A stretch of 64,000 nt of DNA from Cepaea nemoralis (GCA_014155875.1 JACEFZ010011063.1:248001-312000), one strand, 5' to 3'; positions 38,453-49,545 are shown, counted from the stretch's first letter. Notes: generated from the sequence alone by a model not told the origin. A program made the numbers and translations.

Positions 38453-39352
38453 CTTATTGACTGGGGGCTGCCCAGCTTAGGCGGGCGGTAGCTGTCTAGT
38501 GAGATACGATGATCTCTCCCACCGTCGGAAGTAGCCCCTGGCGCCTTGCTCTACGCCAATCGAGCATTAAGACTTATAACCGGCAAATTCTGCTTCCTGT
38601 ATTGTGTCACCGCTTTACGCGGTGCTGAAGTGACCTCTTCAGGGCACAAGCCTGGGAAATGGAAATCGGAGAACCAGCTGTTGCCCAGTAGCAGGTTCCC
38701 CCTCTCCACGTCGCCGATGTTGACTAAGGGAAAGGCAGTAGCCAATGCAACTTGGCATCGGTGCCATCGCAGGAGTTGCCAGAACAATGTTGTTTACAAC
38801 ATGGAACTGCCTTAGGGACTCCGTCTCCAGATTTGTCCTCAGGGTTTACTCCCGAAGCCTTTCCCATATGGGTATACCCGCAAGGCAGCGGAGGTTTGAG
38901 ATTTAGAGTTCCCTCTCTTAGAAGAGATACCAACCAAGGCTGACGAGCCTCCTCTGCCCGGGAATCAATAAGGAGGGAAGTCTACCATTCTTCCTTCCTG
39001 GCAGTGACCATACTGATCGGATGACCGTAGCCATTGTCTCTACTGAGAGATCCTCTGCCCACCGTCACTGACTTGAAACCATAACCAACAACTATCTGTC
39101 GGCTGCTCCCAAGTCCAATCCACCACCTGCTCACATGGCTTCACGTTACCCTGTTGGGGGGGGGGGGGGGGGCTAAACGGGTACTCCACCTTGCCCAAGG
39201 GTGTCCCGTAGGCTAGCGGAGGGAAGGAGGCACCTTACTTCTCCTTTGATAGGGTGTACCCCAACCTCGCTACCCGCTTAAAGGAGTAAGCAATGTGAGT
39301 TTTGTTAGTATCACCAACATACTTGGGTGCACACTTCATTGCTCTTCAATAT

Positions 39353-39448
39353 GATTGATTGATTTAGGAATCAACATCACAGCATTCGGGGCATTCCCAT
39401 AAGCGCTCCGTCCCCATCCTCAGCAGCCAGCGAAGAGTTCCAACACTG
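39353..39448 (-). mobile_element. 5'-truncated SINE-like copy ((AATC)n family)
   Basis: 96 bp flanked by TGCTCTTCAATAT at 39,340-39,352 and 39,449-39,461 (13-bp TSD). It keeps the tail and about 90 bp of body, the pattern expected from target-primed reverse transcription that stopped early. Confidence 0.9.
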
Positions 39449-39461
39449 TGCTCTTCAATAT

Positions 39462-40085
39462 TCGTCCACTATGGCCAACCCATTCACTGGCACCCACTCA
39501 TGCTTTGCAAGTACATCCACTGGGACTCCTCAGTTTCCATTCTCAGATAACTATCAGTTTCCCAACCTACCATCCTGCCTCCCCCCCCCCCCCTTTTAAT
39601 GTACTATTTCCACTCAAGTACCACTGAACTGTTACACCCACCACCCTGACATCATTCCACACCCCACTCCCTCGGCTGTGTATAAAAGAAGAATATGGTG
39701 ACATTCGTGGAAATACACAGCTTGGGATTCTGAGGTAAGTAGGAACAGTTTTTTCACATTTTCATTTTCTCTACATTGCTTTCATTGTTTCATCTTTTTA
39801 TTCTTCTTATCCCGTCGTTACGCCTTAATGTAGCCACCTGACGGTCTTCTCCATGACTATATGTTGTGTTTCGCGTACGTATTTGTTTGCTGATGAAGGC
39901 TAGTCGCCACAACGTCCTGCATGTGTTGTAATTCTGTTATGTAAAGCTGCATTACTTTATGTTATTTTATATTGTTAACTAAACATAGGACACATCATGC
40001 CATACTGACTGCACTTGAGTTGATCTTGTAAAGGGTTGGATTTCTGTAGTGAAACTGACTGGTGCCACACCAGATCACAGACAGA
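39462..40085. other. Intron sequence with G/C homopolymers nearby, nothing recognised
   Basis: No exon, ORF or repeat family seen. A TATAAAA-like string at 39,681 has no supporting context. Confidence 0.45.
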
Positions 40086-40087
40086 TT

Positions 40088-40718
40088 GAACGGACGAACG
40101 AACGAACGAACAAAAATCTTTATTTTCAAAGGGTTAAAAATTGGGCACGCATGCCCGTCTGACATTCTGCCCTTCTTCTCTATTTCCTCTCATACATTCT
40201 TTCATTCAACATCTCTTATGAAGCAATTCTTTGACAACAAAAGAACAATAAGCATTAAAACGCATGAAAAATAATCAATAATACATGACTCGTTGAGGCA
40301 ATGTTTAACATGGGCATCATAAATACCCAAGGGGGTGTAACGTGCCATACATATGGGAATTTTTTTGTGGGGGGGCTAGTTGTCGTTTAAGATAATTTAC
40401 CATTATTATTGTCTTTGTTGATGTTTTTTTTTTTAAAGGAGGCATGTAGTCTGTCCAGAGGTAGTGTTCAAACAGGTTGCGACTGTATGTATAATGATTG
40501 GTGGTGTCTTTGATTTTTTGTGGAAGATTGTTCCACAACTGAGTGGCAGAGTATGCTAAGCTTGTTTTATATGTCTATCCTAGGTTTAGGGACATTAAGT
40601 ATATTTAGTCGTTCACTATGTCTTGCGTTATATTTAAACAATGGCCAAAGGTATCTTGGGGCATTTTGAAATAGGATTTTGTGAATTAGTTTAGCCTTAT
40701 TAAAAAGTAGGCGTTTGT
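40088..40718 (-). pseudogene. CR1/L2-like LINE, 5'-truncated 3' copy
   Basis: Same family as 9,875-14,900: 3' terminus TTTATTTTCAAAGGGTTAAA with GAAC repeats, then minus-strand coding remnants MWNNLPQKIKDTTNHYTYSR and FNKAKLIHKILFQNAPRYLW with KYNARHSERLNIL. It stops at a (CAGA)n tract at 40,719. Confidence 0.9.
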
Positions 40719-40719
40719 G

Positions 40720-40781
<62 letters not shown>
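40719..40781. repeat. (CAGA)n microsatellite
   Basis: About 16 CAGA units at the truncated end of the CR1/L2-like copy. Confidence 0.97.
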
Positions 40782-40782
<1 letters not shown>

Positions 40783-40857
40783 TAACACAGAGACAGAACA
40801 ACACTAAAATAGATGAGTGAAGAGTGGAGGAGAGAATGACAGACAGAGGCAACAAAC

Positions 40858-40925
40858 CTCTCCATGGCTTTAGCTTGCATGATAACATCCCTGACTTCAT
40901 TGATCTGTAGCTCAAACGTCTTCAG
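40858..40925 (-). CDS. RNF212: RNF212-like exon 5 (coiled coil, start)
   Basis: Acceptor CACTGTAATGTGTTACAG, 68 nt, donor GTTTGT (a weaker donor). It reads LKTFELQINEVRDVIMQAKA then MER across the junction. Leucine/valine/isoleucine spacing suggests a coiled coil, matching the region after the basic helix in RNF212. The phase runs from 0 to 2. Confidence 0.85.
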
Positions 40926-41117
40926 CTGTAACACATTACAGTGGTTGTTTTTTAACTGTCAAGGATATTAAGCCACCTCAAGCAGCTTGTAATTAATGGC
41001 TACAATTGTTATTTATGCATCAATGTAGAAGAGGACTATATTGTCTGTCAAGCGTCAGTCACATAGTGAGCTCAGATATGGATGACAGAACTCATCTGAG
41101 CCTGCACATATCTGTTA

Positions 41118-41200
41118 CAGTAAGGGCAGAGAACAGTGAGGGCAGAGAACAGTGAGGGCAGAGAACAGTGAGGGCAGAGAACAATGAGGACAGAGGGTAG
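41118..41200. repeat. 16-bp tandem repeat, about 5 copies
   Basis: The unit is CAGTGAGGGCAGAGAA with small variations. Confidence 0.88.
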
Positions 41201-41820
41201 CTGGAGGAAAATGATCTGTGTACAGCACATCCCTGTGTAACTTTCACACAGGCAGGCAGCCCTGCCAACAGAGATCTGCCAACGTCACACAGACCAAGCA
41301 GCAGCAATGTTCTCTCAATGTTTACAATCTGTACTGTCTCAGTTCTGTACCGAGTCTTTCACAGTGTATATGTAACCAGCATGCCTGAGTCCAGCTCGTC
41401 ATGTATTGTCTGTGGCAGGCAAGCAACATGGCTTCAACCCCCAGGCCTGGCTTTGGCAGTACGGGTCAATGACTTCATGCTAGCACAGATAACAATATCT
41501 GCATCTCTGCCACTCTCTCTGGCCATATTATGTCCAGCAGTTTCCCTAGTCAGCTCAGATGGATGTGACCAAGTGTCTTCTGCTGTAACTATACAATGTC
41601 CAGTGGACCATACACATCACAGAGATTAACACAGCTGCTACAATAGGAGTTGTACAAAAACAAAGAACTCAATTTCCTATGTTCAATAAAGATGATGATT
41701 GTGTGATCATTTTGTACAGAGATCAGGTGTCAGACAACACACAAGGTAGAATCATTTGACAAAACCCATGTATAGCCATCCCCCCTACACACAGCAAGGC
41801 CATTAGGTCAGTCAGAGATG
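41201..41820. other. Intron sequence, nothing recognised
   Basis: No exon, transposon or repeat family was identified here. Confidence 0.5.
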
Positions 41821-41833
41821 TGTCAACACTCAC

Positions 41834-41890
41834 CTTCTCTTTGAATCGTCTCAGAAGTCTTCTTTGATGGCTCTTCTGAAACTCTAGAGT
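41834..41890 (-). CDS. RNF212: RNF212-like exon 4 (basic helix)
   Basis: Acceptor TTGCATTTTGTGTAG, 57 nt, donor GTGAGTG. It reads TLEFQKSHQRRLLRRFKEK, phase 0 to 0. The F-Q-x-x-H-x-x-R-L-L pattern is diagnostic for the RNF212 family as I know it and sits directly before the coiled coil. Confidence 0.9.
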
Positions 41891-42439
41891 CTACACAAAA
41901 TGCAAGAACAAAAATGTCAGGAGAATGAACAGAGACGACCAAAACTGATTCAGGGTCAACGAACACAAGATAACATATGTCACAGTAGTTGACAGCTATT
42001 TGTTTCTCTGTTGTTGTTGTGTACAAACATTAAACATCAGATGCCAACAACAGAACAAGGAATACTGTCAAATAACAGCTGTGGCTGGGGCTGGAGTGCC
42101 TTGGAGCCGGTAGTGTGTACAGACCAGGTATGATTCTCTGATATTGGGGTAGTGGATCACACACCAAGCTTTCTTGGGCTGAGACGAAAAACTTGCATCG
42201 TTGTGGCACAGGCCAGATGTCATCATTAGGACAACCCACCCACAACAGAATGTGTATAACAAGTGTGATCTAGTATACAAAAAGTGTGATTCTTGCCAGC
42301 ACTAGGAGTGTGTGCACTGTGCTGAGAACCTTCAAGTGTGAATATCACAGGAGAATGGAGCACTTCTGGAGATATCCTCCTAGTGTCACGACAATGGTCT
42401 TTAACCAAAACTCTGGGCACTCAGAACAAACTACATTTG

Positions 42440-42512
42440 AGGCAGGCAGACAAACAGACAGACAGGCAGGTGGATGGACAGACAGATGGACAGACAGACA
42501 GACAGACAACAG
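42440..42512. repeat. Imperfect (ACAG)n tract
   Basis: Runs of ACAGACAG with ACAGGCAGG and ATGGACAG variants. Confidence 0.8.
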
Positions 42513-42769
42513 AGGTAGAATACTGACAGAGATGAGTGGAGACTGGAGGAGTGACAGACAGACAAACTGACAGAAATTGAAAAAGAAATAGAGAAGGGGA
42601 AATGTAGAGGCAGAATGGAGGAGAGAGACAGAAAGACTGACAAAGAAAGACAACGGTGAACACTGTTTGTGATCACTACTGTAATCCAACTTCTATGAAG
42701 CACACATGATACAGAGCCCCTGAAGCTGTACGGCTGAATGCATGTTTAAGACGACTACACTGTGGCAGG

Positions 42770-43418
42770 GATGCGTCTGTATGTGAGTACAACTGTGTGA
42801 GGTGACATATCTGTATGTGAGTACAACTGTGTGAGGTGACATGTCTGTATGTGAGTAAAACTGTGTGAGATGACATGTCTGTATGTTAGTACAACTGTGT
42901 GAGGTGACATGTCTATATGTGAATACAACTGTGTGAGATGACATGTATGTATGTGAGTACAACTGTGTGAGGTGACATGTATGTATGTGAGTACAACTGT
43001 ATAAGAGTACAACTGTGTGAGGTGACATATCTGTACGAGAGTACAACTGTGTGAGGTGACATATCTGAATGTGGGTAAAAATGTGTGAGATGATATATTT
43101 GTAGGTGTGTACAACTGTGTGAGATCACATATATATATGTGAGTACAACTGTGTGAGATGACATATCTGTATTTGAGTACAACTATGTGAGGTGACATGT
43201 CTGTATGTGAGTACAACTGTGTGAGGTGACATGTCTGTATGTGAGTACAACTGTGTGAGATGACATATCTGTATGTGAGTACAACTGTGTGAGATGACAT
43301 ATCTGTAGGTGAGTACAATTGTGTGAGATGACATGTCTGTATGTGAGTACAACTGTGTGAGATGACATCTGTAGGTGAGTACAACTGTGTGAGATGACAT
43401 ATCTGTATGTAGCCAAGG
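42770..43418. repeat. 36-bp minisatellite, about 18 copies
   Basis: The unit contains GTGAGTACAACTGTGTGAGG and TGACATGTCTGTATGT. The period is a multiple of three, so several minus-strand frames stay open with a 12-residue Ser/Thr/His/Tyr repeat. These are not taken as genes. Confidence 0.95.
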
Positions 43419-43741
43419 GGAAAAGACAAGGGAAAGACTGATGTTTCCTTTGCTACGGTGCTAAGAGGTAGAGATTAACTCTGACTTCGTTATGGCCAAA
43501 GAAGAAAAGGAGTAAAAAGAGAGGGAACCTCACACCACCCTCAACTGACAAAAAAGATGATAGTAATTAGATAAGAAGGGAGTGAGATCTTGGACAGGGG
43601 CCTCAACTCTGGACATTAACTGTCATATTTTAGACCCAGACAGTGAATTAAGGTGTTAGATTGTGGTAGAAATAGTGGTTGTAAAAACTAAAAAGAGACT
43701 AAACAAACAAATCAAGAACAGTACAAAAAGCTCTTTATTTA

Positions 43742-44380
43742 GTTAGTTAGTCATGGTTCCAACTGCACGGCAATGGGTCGTCCCCATATTGCTCCGTTCC
43801 TGTGCCAGTGAACATCACACAGAATGCTTCTTACTGCCCAATGTGAACAATGGAATAGACAGGAGTATCGGTAAGCCAACAGCCCACACAGGTACTCTGT
43901 GCATAATGCCGCCGCCAGAATGCCAACACAAAAGTCCTCTATGAAAAATACAGTTCATCGTCGATGGAAACGGCAGTCACCAGAAAGACTTCATTGACCC
44001 GGGTTTTATCCCATATGGCTTGGTCTCTTTCCACAGGATGACCCGCCAAAAGCGCCGCACAAAGCACAACTCCGTAGCTCCAGCGGCGACTCCCAGGAAT
44101 CTCCTGAAAAATGCACTCATGAGACGAAAAGGCACACCAGTCAATCCAGCAACAGCCAGTTGCCATCGTTCCGAACATGCAGTTCACGCTACAAACAACC
44201 GCGGACAGATGAACAAAACATTCCATGCGAAACTCACAGCTGACAATGTCACGCCACGCACTCACTCAGTAGCAGGGCGACGGAACGATATCCTCCTTAG
44301 TCGCCTCTTACGACATGCATGGTAGGCAACAGTATTACTATTCTTTGCTCCCCCGTATGGGCCTCGGCAACATACGGGCG
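43742..44380 (-). mobile_element. 639-bp retroposon with terminal hairpin, 13-bp TSD
   Basis: AGCTCTTTATTTA occurs at 43,729-43,741 and 44,381-44,393. On the minus strand it starts with the hairpin CCCGTATG ... CATACGGG (44,352-44,378) and ends in an (AACT)n tail. The string TAGTCGCCTCTTACGACATG at 44,299 resembles a motif I remember from many molluscan interspersed repeats, which I cannot verify here. A shorter relative lies at 7,548-7,895. No long ORF; it could be a SINE-like or internally deleted element. Confidence 0.85.
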
Positions 44381-44393
44381 AGCTCTTTATTTA

Positions 44394-45190
44394 TCAACTA
44401 CTACAACTTTGGTGACAATTTGTGTTCAAACAAATTGAATAATACATTTAAATTCAATAACAGACAACTGCAGACATCAAACATCAACAAAGGGTAGCCC
44501 CTATTCAGTCACCGGAACTTAAAACAACAGGGTACACCAAGTACCACAACACAGGTGTTCCAAACAGCAGCTGAGTAGAATGACACAACAAAGGACTTTG
44601 ACATAGACAACCATAAGACACTACAAAAACATAAGTTACACAACATAAATCTTAAGACGCGACATAAACAAAAGAGTTGTGGCACAATTTACTACCCCAC
44701 CATAAACCCAGGCGTGCTGACACTAACTAGTCAGCCACTCTGCTTTCTCCTAGGACATAGGTTGCTCACTGATGAACAGATAGGAAACCCCACATATCTC
44801 GTCTCAAGGCGGGCTGGCACAAAACTATATACACAAGGCCAAAGTGCCTGCCTTCACAAACCCAGCCGGCTGCTACAATAAAAATGGCATCAGAGCTCTT
44901 TGTCTCGCTAGAGTTCCGGCAGTTGCCAGAGTCAAACTGCTTTAATATGACATTCATCACACCACCACTTTAAAGCCGATTGGTCTATAAAATTGGGGCT
45001 AGCTCCATATATCCAGCACATCCCAAGACGTGCAAATGTGTTCTTGACTTTGACTTGGTGTCCAGCAGCCATTCTTCTCTGTGCCGCTCCACCTCTACCC
45101 CAGCCAGTAGAGGGAAACAAGCACTGGACAGAGGGCTGGCACAACTTATATACACCACAGACTGTCTGCTGTTGCCTGACACGGGGGTGA
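44394..45190. other. Intron 3 sequence, nothing recognised
   Basis: Several short frames of 60-80 codons are present, with no family resemblance and no splice support. Confidence 0.5.
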
Positions 45191-45305
45191 ACTTTTATGT
45201 TTGCTGGACAACGTTCTGTACTACCTGATAGAACTGCTTGTGGACAGTGGGATGGGACTTTTGTGTTTGCTGGATGACATTCTGTATTACCTGATAGAAC
45301 TGCTT
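45191..45305. repeat. Tandem duplication covering the exon 3 donor (66-bp offset)
   Basis: 45,191-45,239 and 45,257-45,305 are near-identical, each containing, on the minus strand, AAGCAGTTCTATCAG then GTARTACAGAA. The exon end and donor site therefore exist twice, 66 bp (22 codons) apart. Confidence 0.9.
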
Positions 45306-45365
45306 AGTCATCTTCTGATGGAGGTCGACCGGGTCACAAAACAATGACTCCACTTCCTTGGGGAT
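45291..45365 (-). CDS. RNF212: RNF212-like exon 3
   Basis: Acceptor GTTACTTTCTGCTTCACAG, 75 nt, donor GTAATA. It reads IPKEVESLFCDPVDLHQKM then TKQFYQ, phase 0 to 0. The E-x-x-x-F/L-F-x-D-P-x-D/E-L pattern between the RING and the F-Q-x-x-H helix is what the family shows. The proximal donor at 45,290 gives the usual spacing to exon 4. The duplicated distal donor at 45,224 would add 22 in-frame residues. Confidence 0.88.
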
Positions 45366-45539
45366 CTGTGAAGCAGAAAGTAACAGCATATGGCAGGACA
45401 GTATGTAGCAGCAATACTGAACTCTACCAGAAAGACAACTGACACAATATATATTATAATCAAAATCATAACAACAGCTATCTTCAGCCATATCAGGCCA
45501 TGAGTGTATGCACAGAACTTAATATTGAAACGCGCTGGT

Positions 45540-45712
45540 TAATTAGTTGCTGGATGATGCTGATGATGGTGATACTGATGATGATGCTGATAATGATGAT
45601 GATGATGATGGTAGTGACGATGATGGTGGTGGTGGTGGTGGTGGTGATGGTGATGCTGATGATGATGGTGGTGATGATGATTGATGATGATGATGATGAT
45701 GATGATGATGAG
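45540..45712. repeat. (GAT)n / (GGT)n trinucleotide-rich tract
   Basis: Imperfect GATGATGATG with GGTGGTGGT interruptions. Long Met/Val or Ser/Ile/Thr frames are artefacts. Confidence 0.93.
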
Positions 45713-45766
45713 AGGCTGGCAAACAGCTGTTTATAGATATGTGTCATGTGTCTATGTGAGACTCAC

Positions 45767-45828
45767 CTTGCCTCCCAGCATTAAGGTAGTGCACTGCGAC
45801 CGGCAGACTTTGCATCTCTCTTTGGTAC
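45767..45828 (-). CDS. RNF212: RNF212-like exon 2 (second half of the RING)
   Basis: Acceptor TTCCACTCACACAG, 62 nt, donor GTGAGT. Joined to exon 1 it reads C-TKERCKVCRSQCTTLMLGGK. The C-x2-C pair (residues 43 and 46) supplies the last two zinc ligands. The spacing of eight residues from C34 to C43 equals that in RNF212 as I recall it. Phase 1 to 0. Confidence 0.93.
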
Positions 45829-46059
45829 CTGTGTGAGTGGAAGACAGCACAAAGATACAACTTTACATCTGGGTGACAAACACAACATACAAGAGCTGTC
45901 CACAGAGAAACTGCATGTTTAAAACAGTGTCACAAGTCAGTGGTTCAGCGAGCTAGCTATTACATGTATGTGTACCAGGGCCACTTGCCTTCCATCTAAC
46001 AATAGCAGGATCACAGCCCAGCAGTTAATCCTTGATGTACTTCTGCTAAAGTGATGTAA

Positions 46060-46620
46060 TCACATGGCAATCTTTGATATATTTGGTAATAATGATCTTG
46101 AAGAACAACAAATTAGCATGAAATTCTCTTTCAAATTAGGTGCAACTGTTGAGGACAACTGTTGCAATGTCACAAGTGGTACCAGTGTCTCACATCTGAA
46201 AGGACTTCCACAACAGATGATCATGGATGCGGGTGATCTTCCCCTTCTATGGATGCTTGCAACATCCAGTAACTGAGGTTTGTAATTCATGCAAAGTGGC
46301 ACCTGACTGTCCACAAAGTGTTCAAGGAAGTAGGAATCTGTCAGCAAGATTCCACTGACACTCAGTCAACAACTGTTCGATCGATGAATGCTGACGAACA
46401 CTTGAAAAATGTCCACATAGGCCTGTTGTCACATTTGACAAGTTTCAGTAAAAGTTTACCTAATTTGAAACAGAACATTATTCAAATTTGTTTTTCAAGA
46501 TCCTTCATTGCTGAGCATTACAAACAATTTCATGTGCACTACGAGTGCCTTGGCTTTACTGGAAATGTATCAAAAACTAACCAATGGGATGAAATTCTGC
46601 TATCATTAGACTAAAGGTAA
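46060..46620 (+). other. Two overlapping open stretches of unknown origin in intron 1
   Basis: Frames of 70 codons (46,064-46,276) and 98 codons (46,318-46,614) on the plus strand, in different phases, contain NNDLEEQQISMKFSFKLGAT and NADEHLKNVHIGLLSHLTSF. The composition is protein-like rather than low complexity, which hints at a decayed transposon or processed pseudogene. I do not recognise a family. A minus-strand frame overlaps the first. Confidence 0.3.
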
Positions 46621-46894
46621 GTGTCCCTGGTACACATACGTGTAGTAGTTAGCTGGCTGAATCAGCTATTTCTGCTACTGTTTTAAAAGCCCCATTACTT
46701 GTTGGATCATGTTCGCAGTACAAAGACTGATGTAACCTCTCATGTACATAACAATTATATACTATAATATTTCTGCTGTAGCCATGTATAAACTAACAGA
46801 AACGCACGCAGAGGAAACAGTCAGCTTTAACAGAATACAATCACCAGTGGCAGGATGGATGCTGCAGCCAGAAGACTTTCATCAGCAAACAAAA

Positions 46895-47272
46895 CCAAAC
46901 ATTCATCATCATCATCTTCCAATTCTGCCATTAAGCGTCGTGGGGAGGAATAATTTGCGCTCCAGCACCAGATGGGCGGCACAGGATAGTGTCATTCTGT
47001 GTGATTGTATAAAGTCTTTGATGTCGTCAATCCATTTTCTTCTTGGACGTCCTCTAGGTCTCGTCGCAGATGATCTTTGATGTAGGGCCAGTGATGGCAG
47101 TTGATGGTGTTGCATTCTAACGACATGGCCAAACCACTTGATCTTCTGTATTTCAATAAATGTGGCACAAGGTGTTGATCCCACTGTCTGTCTGAAAACA
47201 GCATTTCTTACTTGGTCTCGAATTGTTAAGTTCGCAGCTCTCCTCAGGCATCTCATCTCACAGGTGTTGATT
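46895..47272 (-). pseudogene. LINE 3' end fragment (same family as 7,925-9,451)
   Basis: The minus strand reads MRCLRRAANLTIRDQVRNAV, IQKIKWFGHVVRMQHHQLPS and RPRGRPRRKWIDDIKDFIQ, and ends in a (GAT)n tail near 46,901-46,914. The truncation is at the point where 7,925-9,451 has the same RRAANLTI. Confidence 0.9.
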
Positions 47273-47615
47273 TGGGCTACATTACTACAACTATATTCAC
47301 AAGCTAGAAATATGGTATCTAGCTGTCAATTTTCTAATGCAGTTGCATTAGTGTCTGTTTTAATCTACTGAAAAGACTTTTTAGCCACAATGTCTACCCT
47401 ATCACTTGTTGTGTTCTGTAAGGCTTAATCTCTTCTCTGTCATTTCTCGGTTAGTCAGAATATGAAAACCTAAGTAAGCATGAAAAAATATTACTAGTGT
47501 CAACATGTCACATGATGACAGTACTTACATGTGACAATACTTACTTGTGACAATTTTTACATGTGACAATACTTACATGTGACAATACATGGATGGGACA
47601 AGTGACAGTACTTAC

Positions 47616-47727
47616 ATGGTGTGACACATTTCTCACAGTAAATGTGACTACAGTTGGTAATGTAAAAGCGCAGTTCTACAGAATCTGGCTGGCAGTAGCA
47701 TCCATTACAATGCAGCCAATGAGACAT
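47616..47727 (-). CDS. RNF212: RNF212-like exon 1: start codon and RING N-terminal half
   Basis: ATG at 47,727; donor GTAAGTAC after base 47,616; 37 codons plus one base. It reads MSHWLHCNGCYCQPDSVEL then RFYITNCSHIYCEKCVTP. Zinc ligands: C7, C10, C26, H28, C31, C34, with C43 and C46 from exon 2 (C3HC4 order). The start M-x-x-W-(hydrophobic)-x-C-N-x-C and the x-T-x-C-x-H-(hydrophobic)-Y-C block are the family signature. An upstream in-frame ATG (47,745) would add MLTHTI; I prefer the second because family members begin a few residues before the Trp. No promoter element is recognised upstream. Confidence 0.93.
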
Positions 47728-48095
47728 GATTGTGTGTGTCAGCAAGCCACCTGGACAGTTAGACAGTCTCTGTGTGCCAGATACAACCTGTCAATAAACA
47801 TAGAATCCAGGGCTTGACCATGCTAATTGCAAGTGTTCATGACAGAAAGTCACATCTATAAGTTAGTTAATTAGATGACAGATCATCTTCATCGCACATG
47901 GAACCATTCAGTCCATAAGAGCTCGGATCCTCTCCTAAGTAAATCCCGCAGCGTGTAGCGGCTCACAACACCAGTTCTGTGTTAGTTTATGAATCTTTTT
48001 TGGCTTCCTGCATAGTGTTCTTGTCTGGCCACAACTCTTTTAATTTGCTGCTATTGCAGACTGACCATGGTTGTGGTTTCACAGTCAACACTTGA
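47728..48095. other. Presumed 5' flank of the RNF212-like gene
   Basis: No TATA box or repeat family is recognised. A non-coding first exon cannot be excluded. Confidence 0.4.
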
Positions 48096-48098
48096 TTA

Positions 48099-48300
48099 TC
48101 ACAAATGACTTACTTCTCCTAGAGCATTCAGTAAATCAGCCAGGTCCATGGCTTGTCCGACCTCCACAGTAGTCTTACCTGCAAGCCGGTCAGCCTGCTC
48201 TTTTGCTTGTGCACCCACACACCCTGACATGAAAATGAAACTAATCTTTGCCAGCCGTGACCGCTCCAGAGACAACAACCAGTCTTTGGACACTACATTC
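48099..48300 (-). pseudogene. I-like LINE relic (RNase H end)
   Basis: The minus strand reads SKDWLLSLERSRLAKISFIF and AKEQADRLAGKTTVEVGQAM, the last RNase H block and its following segment as found in I-like LINEs. Confidence 0.65.
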
Positions 48301-48487
48301 TATAGCCCAACTGGCACTCATTGCGTGATGTAGTCATTATCATGTAATCCAGCTGTACTTCCCACAACATCTGATGGTACCTGTTTGAGACCAGCATACT
48401 GGCCTGCCAGCCCGGTGGGCGTATGTTTGAATCCCCATCGAGACAGATTTCTAACATTTATATGGCTCCCAGGTCACCGCAGCTTAG

Positions 48488-48745
48488 AATCATCATCATC
48501 AAGTGCCCTGCCAGCTGGCATTGGTGTTCATGTCTCTCCACAGATCTCAGTCTTTAGTGTTCTGGATCAACTCTACTGATGATATTCCTCCATGCCACTG
48601 TCTCAATCCATCCAGCATAATTTCTCTTGGTCGGCCTCCGCCTCTCTTCTCCTTGATTTTTCCAGTCATCACGATGCTCTCCAATGCCACTGCCTCTGAT
48701 ATGCTTCCACATGGCGGTCATTTACCTCTGCCTTTGACAGCCATT
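48488..48745 (-). pseudogene. LINE C-terminal relic with (GAT)n tail
   Basis: The minus strand reads TGKIKEKRGGGRPREIMLDG and QWHGGISSVELIQNTKD, a GRPR-type C-terminal tail of APE-class LINEs, followed by the tail at 48,488-48,500. Confidence 0.65.
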
Positions 48746-49189
48746 TCCGACTGTCAGGACAAGTGAGTATTCTGCTTTGCTCAGCTGTAGAGTTGTCCAC
48801 TTATCCTGATGGATACTCAGTCCCCAGGGCTGCATTTGCCACACTGTATTGTTTCCCATCCTCTACCATTGGGAGGTGCAGTTAGGATTTTCCCTTCCTC
48901 AAGTGATGGTCTGTGCTGGCCAAAATTTTCCAGTACTTCTATAGCCTAAAGTGGGTGGCAGAACATGTCCTGGGCAGTTCAGGTGCCTGGCGTGAGACTG
49001 ATCACCTCACCTCACCCATGCAGTGCTAACTGGTCTACACATATATGGAGCTACCACCATACAGCCTACACATCTTCAGGCAGGGAAGAGGGCCATTGAC
49101 TTGACTTCTGACATCTTAGGTTAAAATGTCCCCCCTGCCTGAACAGGGATCTCCAGCATGAGATCACGAACTGGCAAGCTAGCGTCAGA

Positions 49190-49545
49190 GCTTGCACGGC
49201 TTCCCCTCACATCTCAATCAATCAATCAGGTGCCATCTCCACAATGAAGGTTGGCTGCAATGGATCTCCAACACTGTCTCTCGCCTTGATTTTACATTCT
49301 GTCAGACTGCTTTTCATCCATCACTTGATGTTATCTTTGTACTTCTATTGTTGTCTACCTCTTGCTTGTTTTTCAACCCTACCCTCCATTATGGTTTTTA
49401 CATAGTGTTATGTCTTTTGACGTGGCTGAAATTTTTCACTTGCCTCTTTTTGAATGTTTTCATTAACTCTCTTTTCTTTCCCAGTTATTCTAGAAACTCT
49501 GTATTTGATTGGTTTTGTTTCCACAAAAGATGTAAGCAAGATGTA
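49190..49545 (-). pseudogene. Probable LINE C-terminal relic
   Basis: The minus strand carries a stop-interrupted stretch with NVKSRRETVLEIHCSQPS and ends at an (AATC)n run near 49,215. The resemblance to LINE tails (D-R-x-x-W region) is weak. Confidence 0.35.

Larger units (their letters stand above)
34784..39278 (-). mobile_element. Full-length RTE-type LINE, 4.5 kb, 10-bp TSD
   Basis: TAAAGGAGTA occurs at 34,774-34,783 and 39,279-39,288 and marks both ends. On the minus strand the order is a 5' leader of about 820 bp (39,278-38,453), one long ORF, and a very short 3' UTR with the stem-loop AGTCCTTCAGGACT, then GAAAGAGGCC and (TAC)n. Short 3' UTR, single APE-RT ORF and trinucleotide tail are RTE traits. 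It lies in RNF212-like intron 5 in the sense orientation. The only obvious lesion is a 329-bp insert at 35,132-35,460. Confidence 0.92.

Noticed and set aside
42755..43429. 224-codon minus-strand frame with a 12-residue repeat
   Set aside because: A 36-bp minisatellite with a period divisible by three.
45993..46620. A host gene on the plus strand in intron 1
   Set aside because: Only two short frames in different phases with no recognised family or splice signals; listed as unknown instead.
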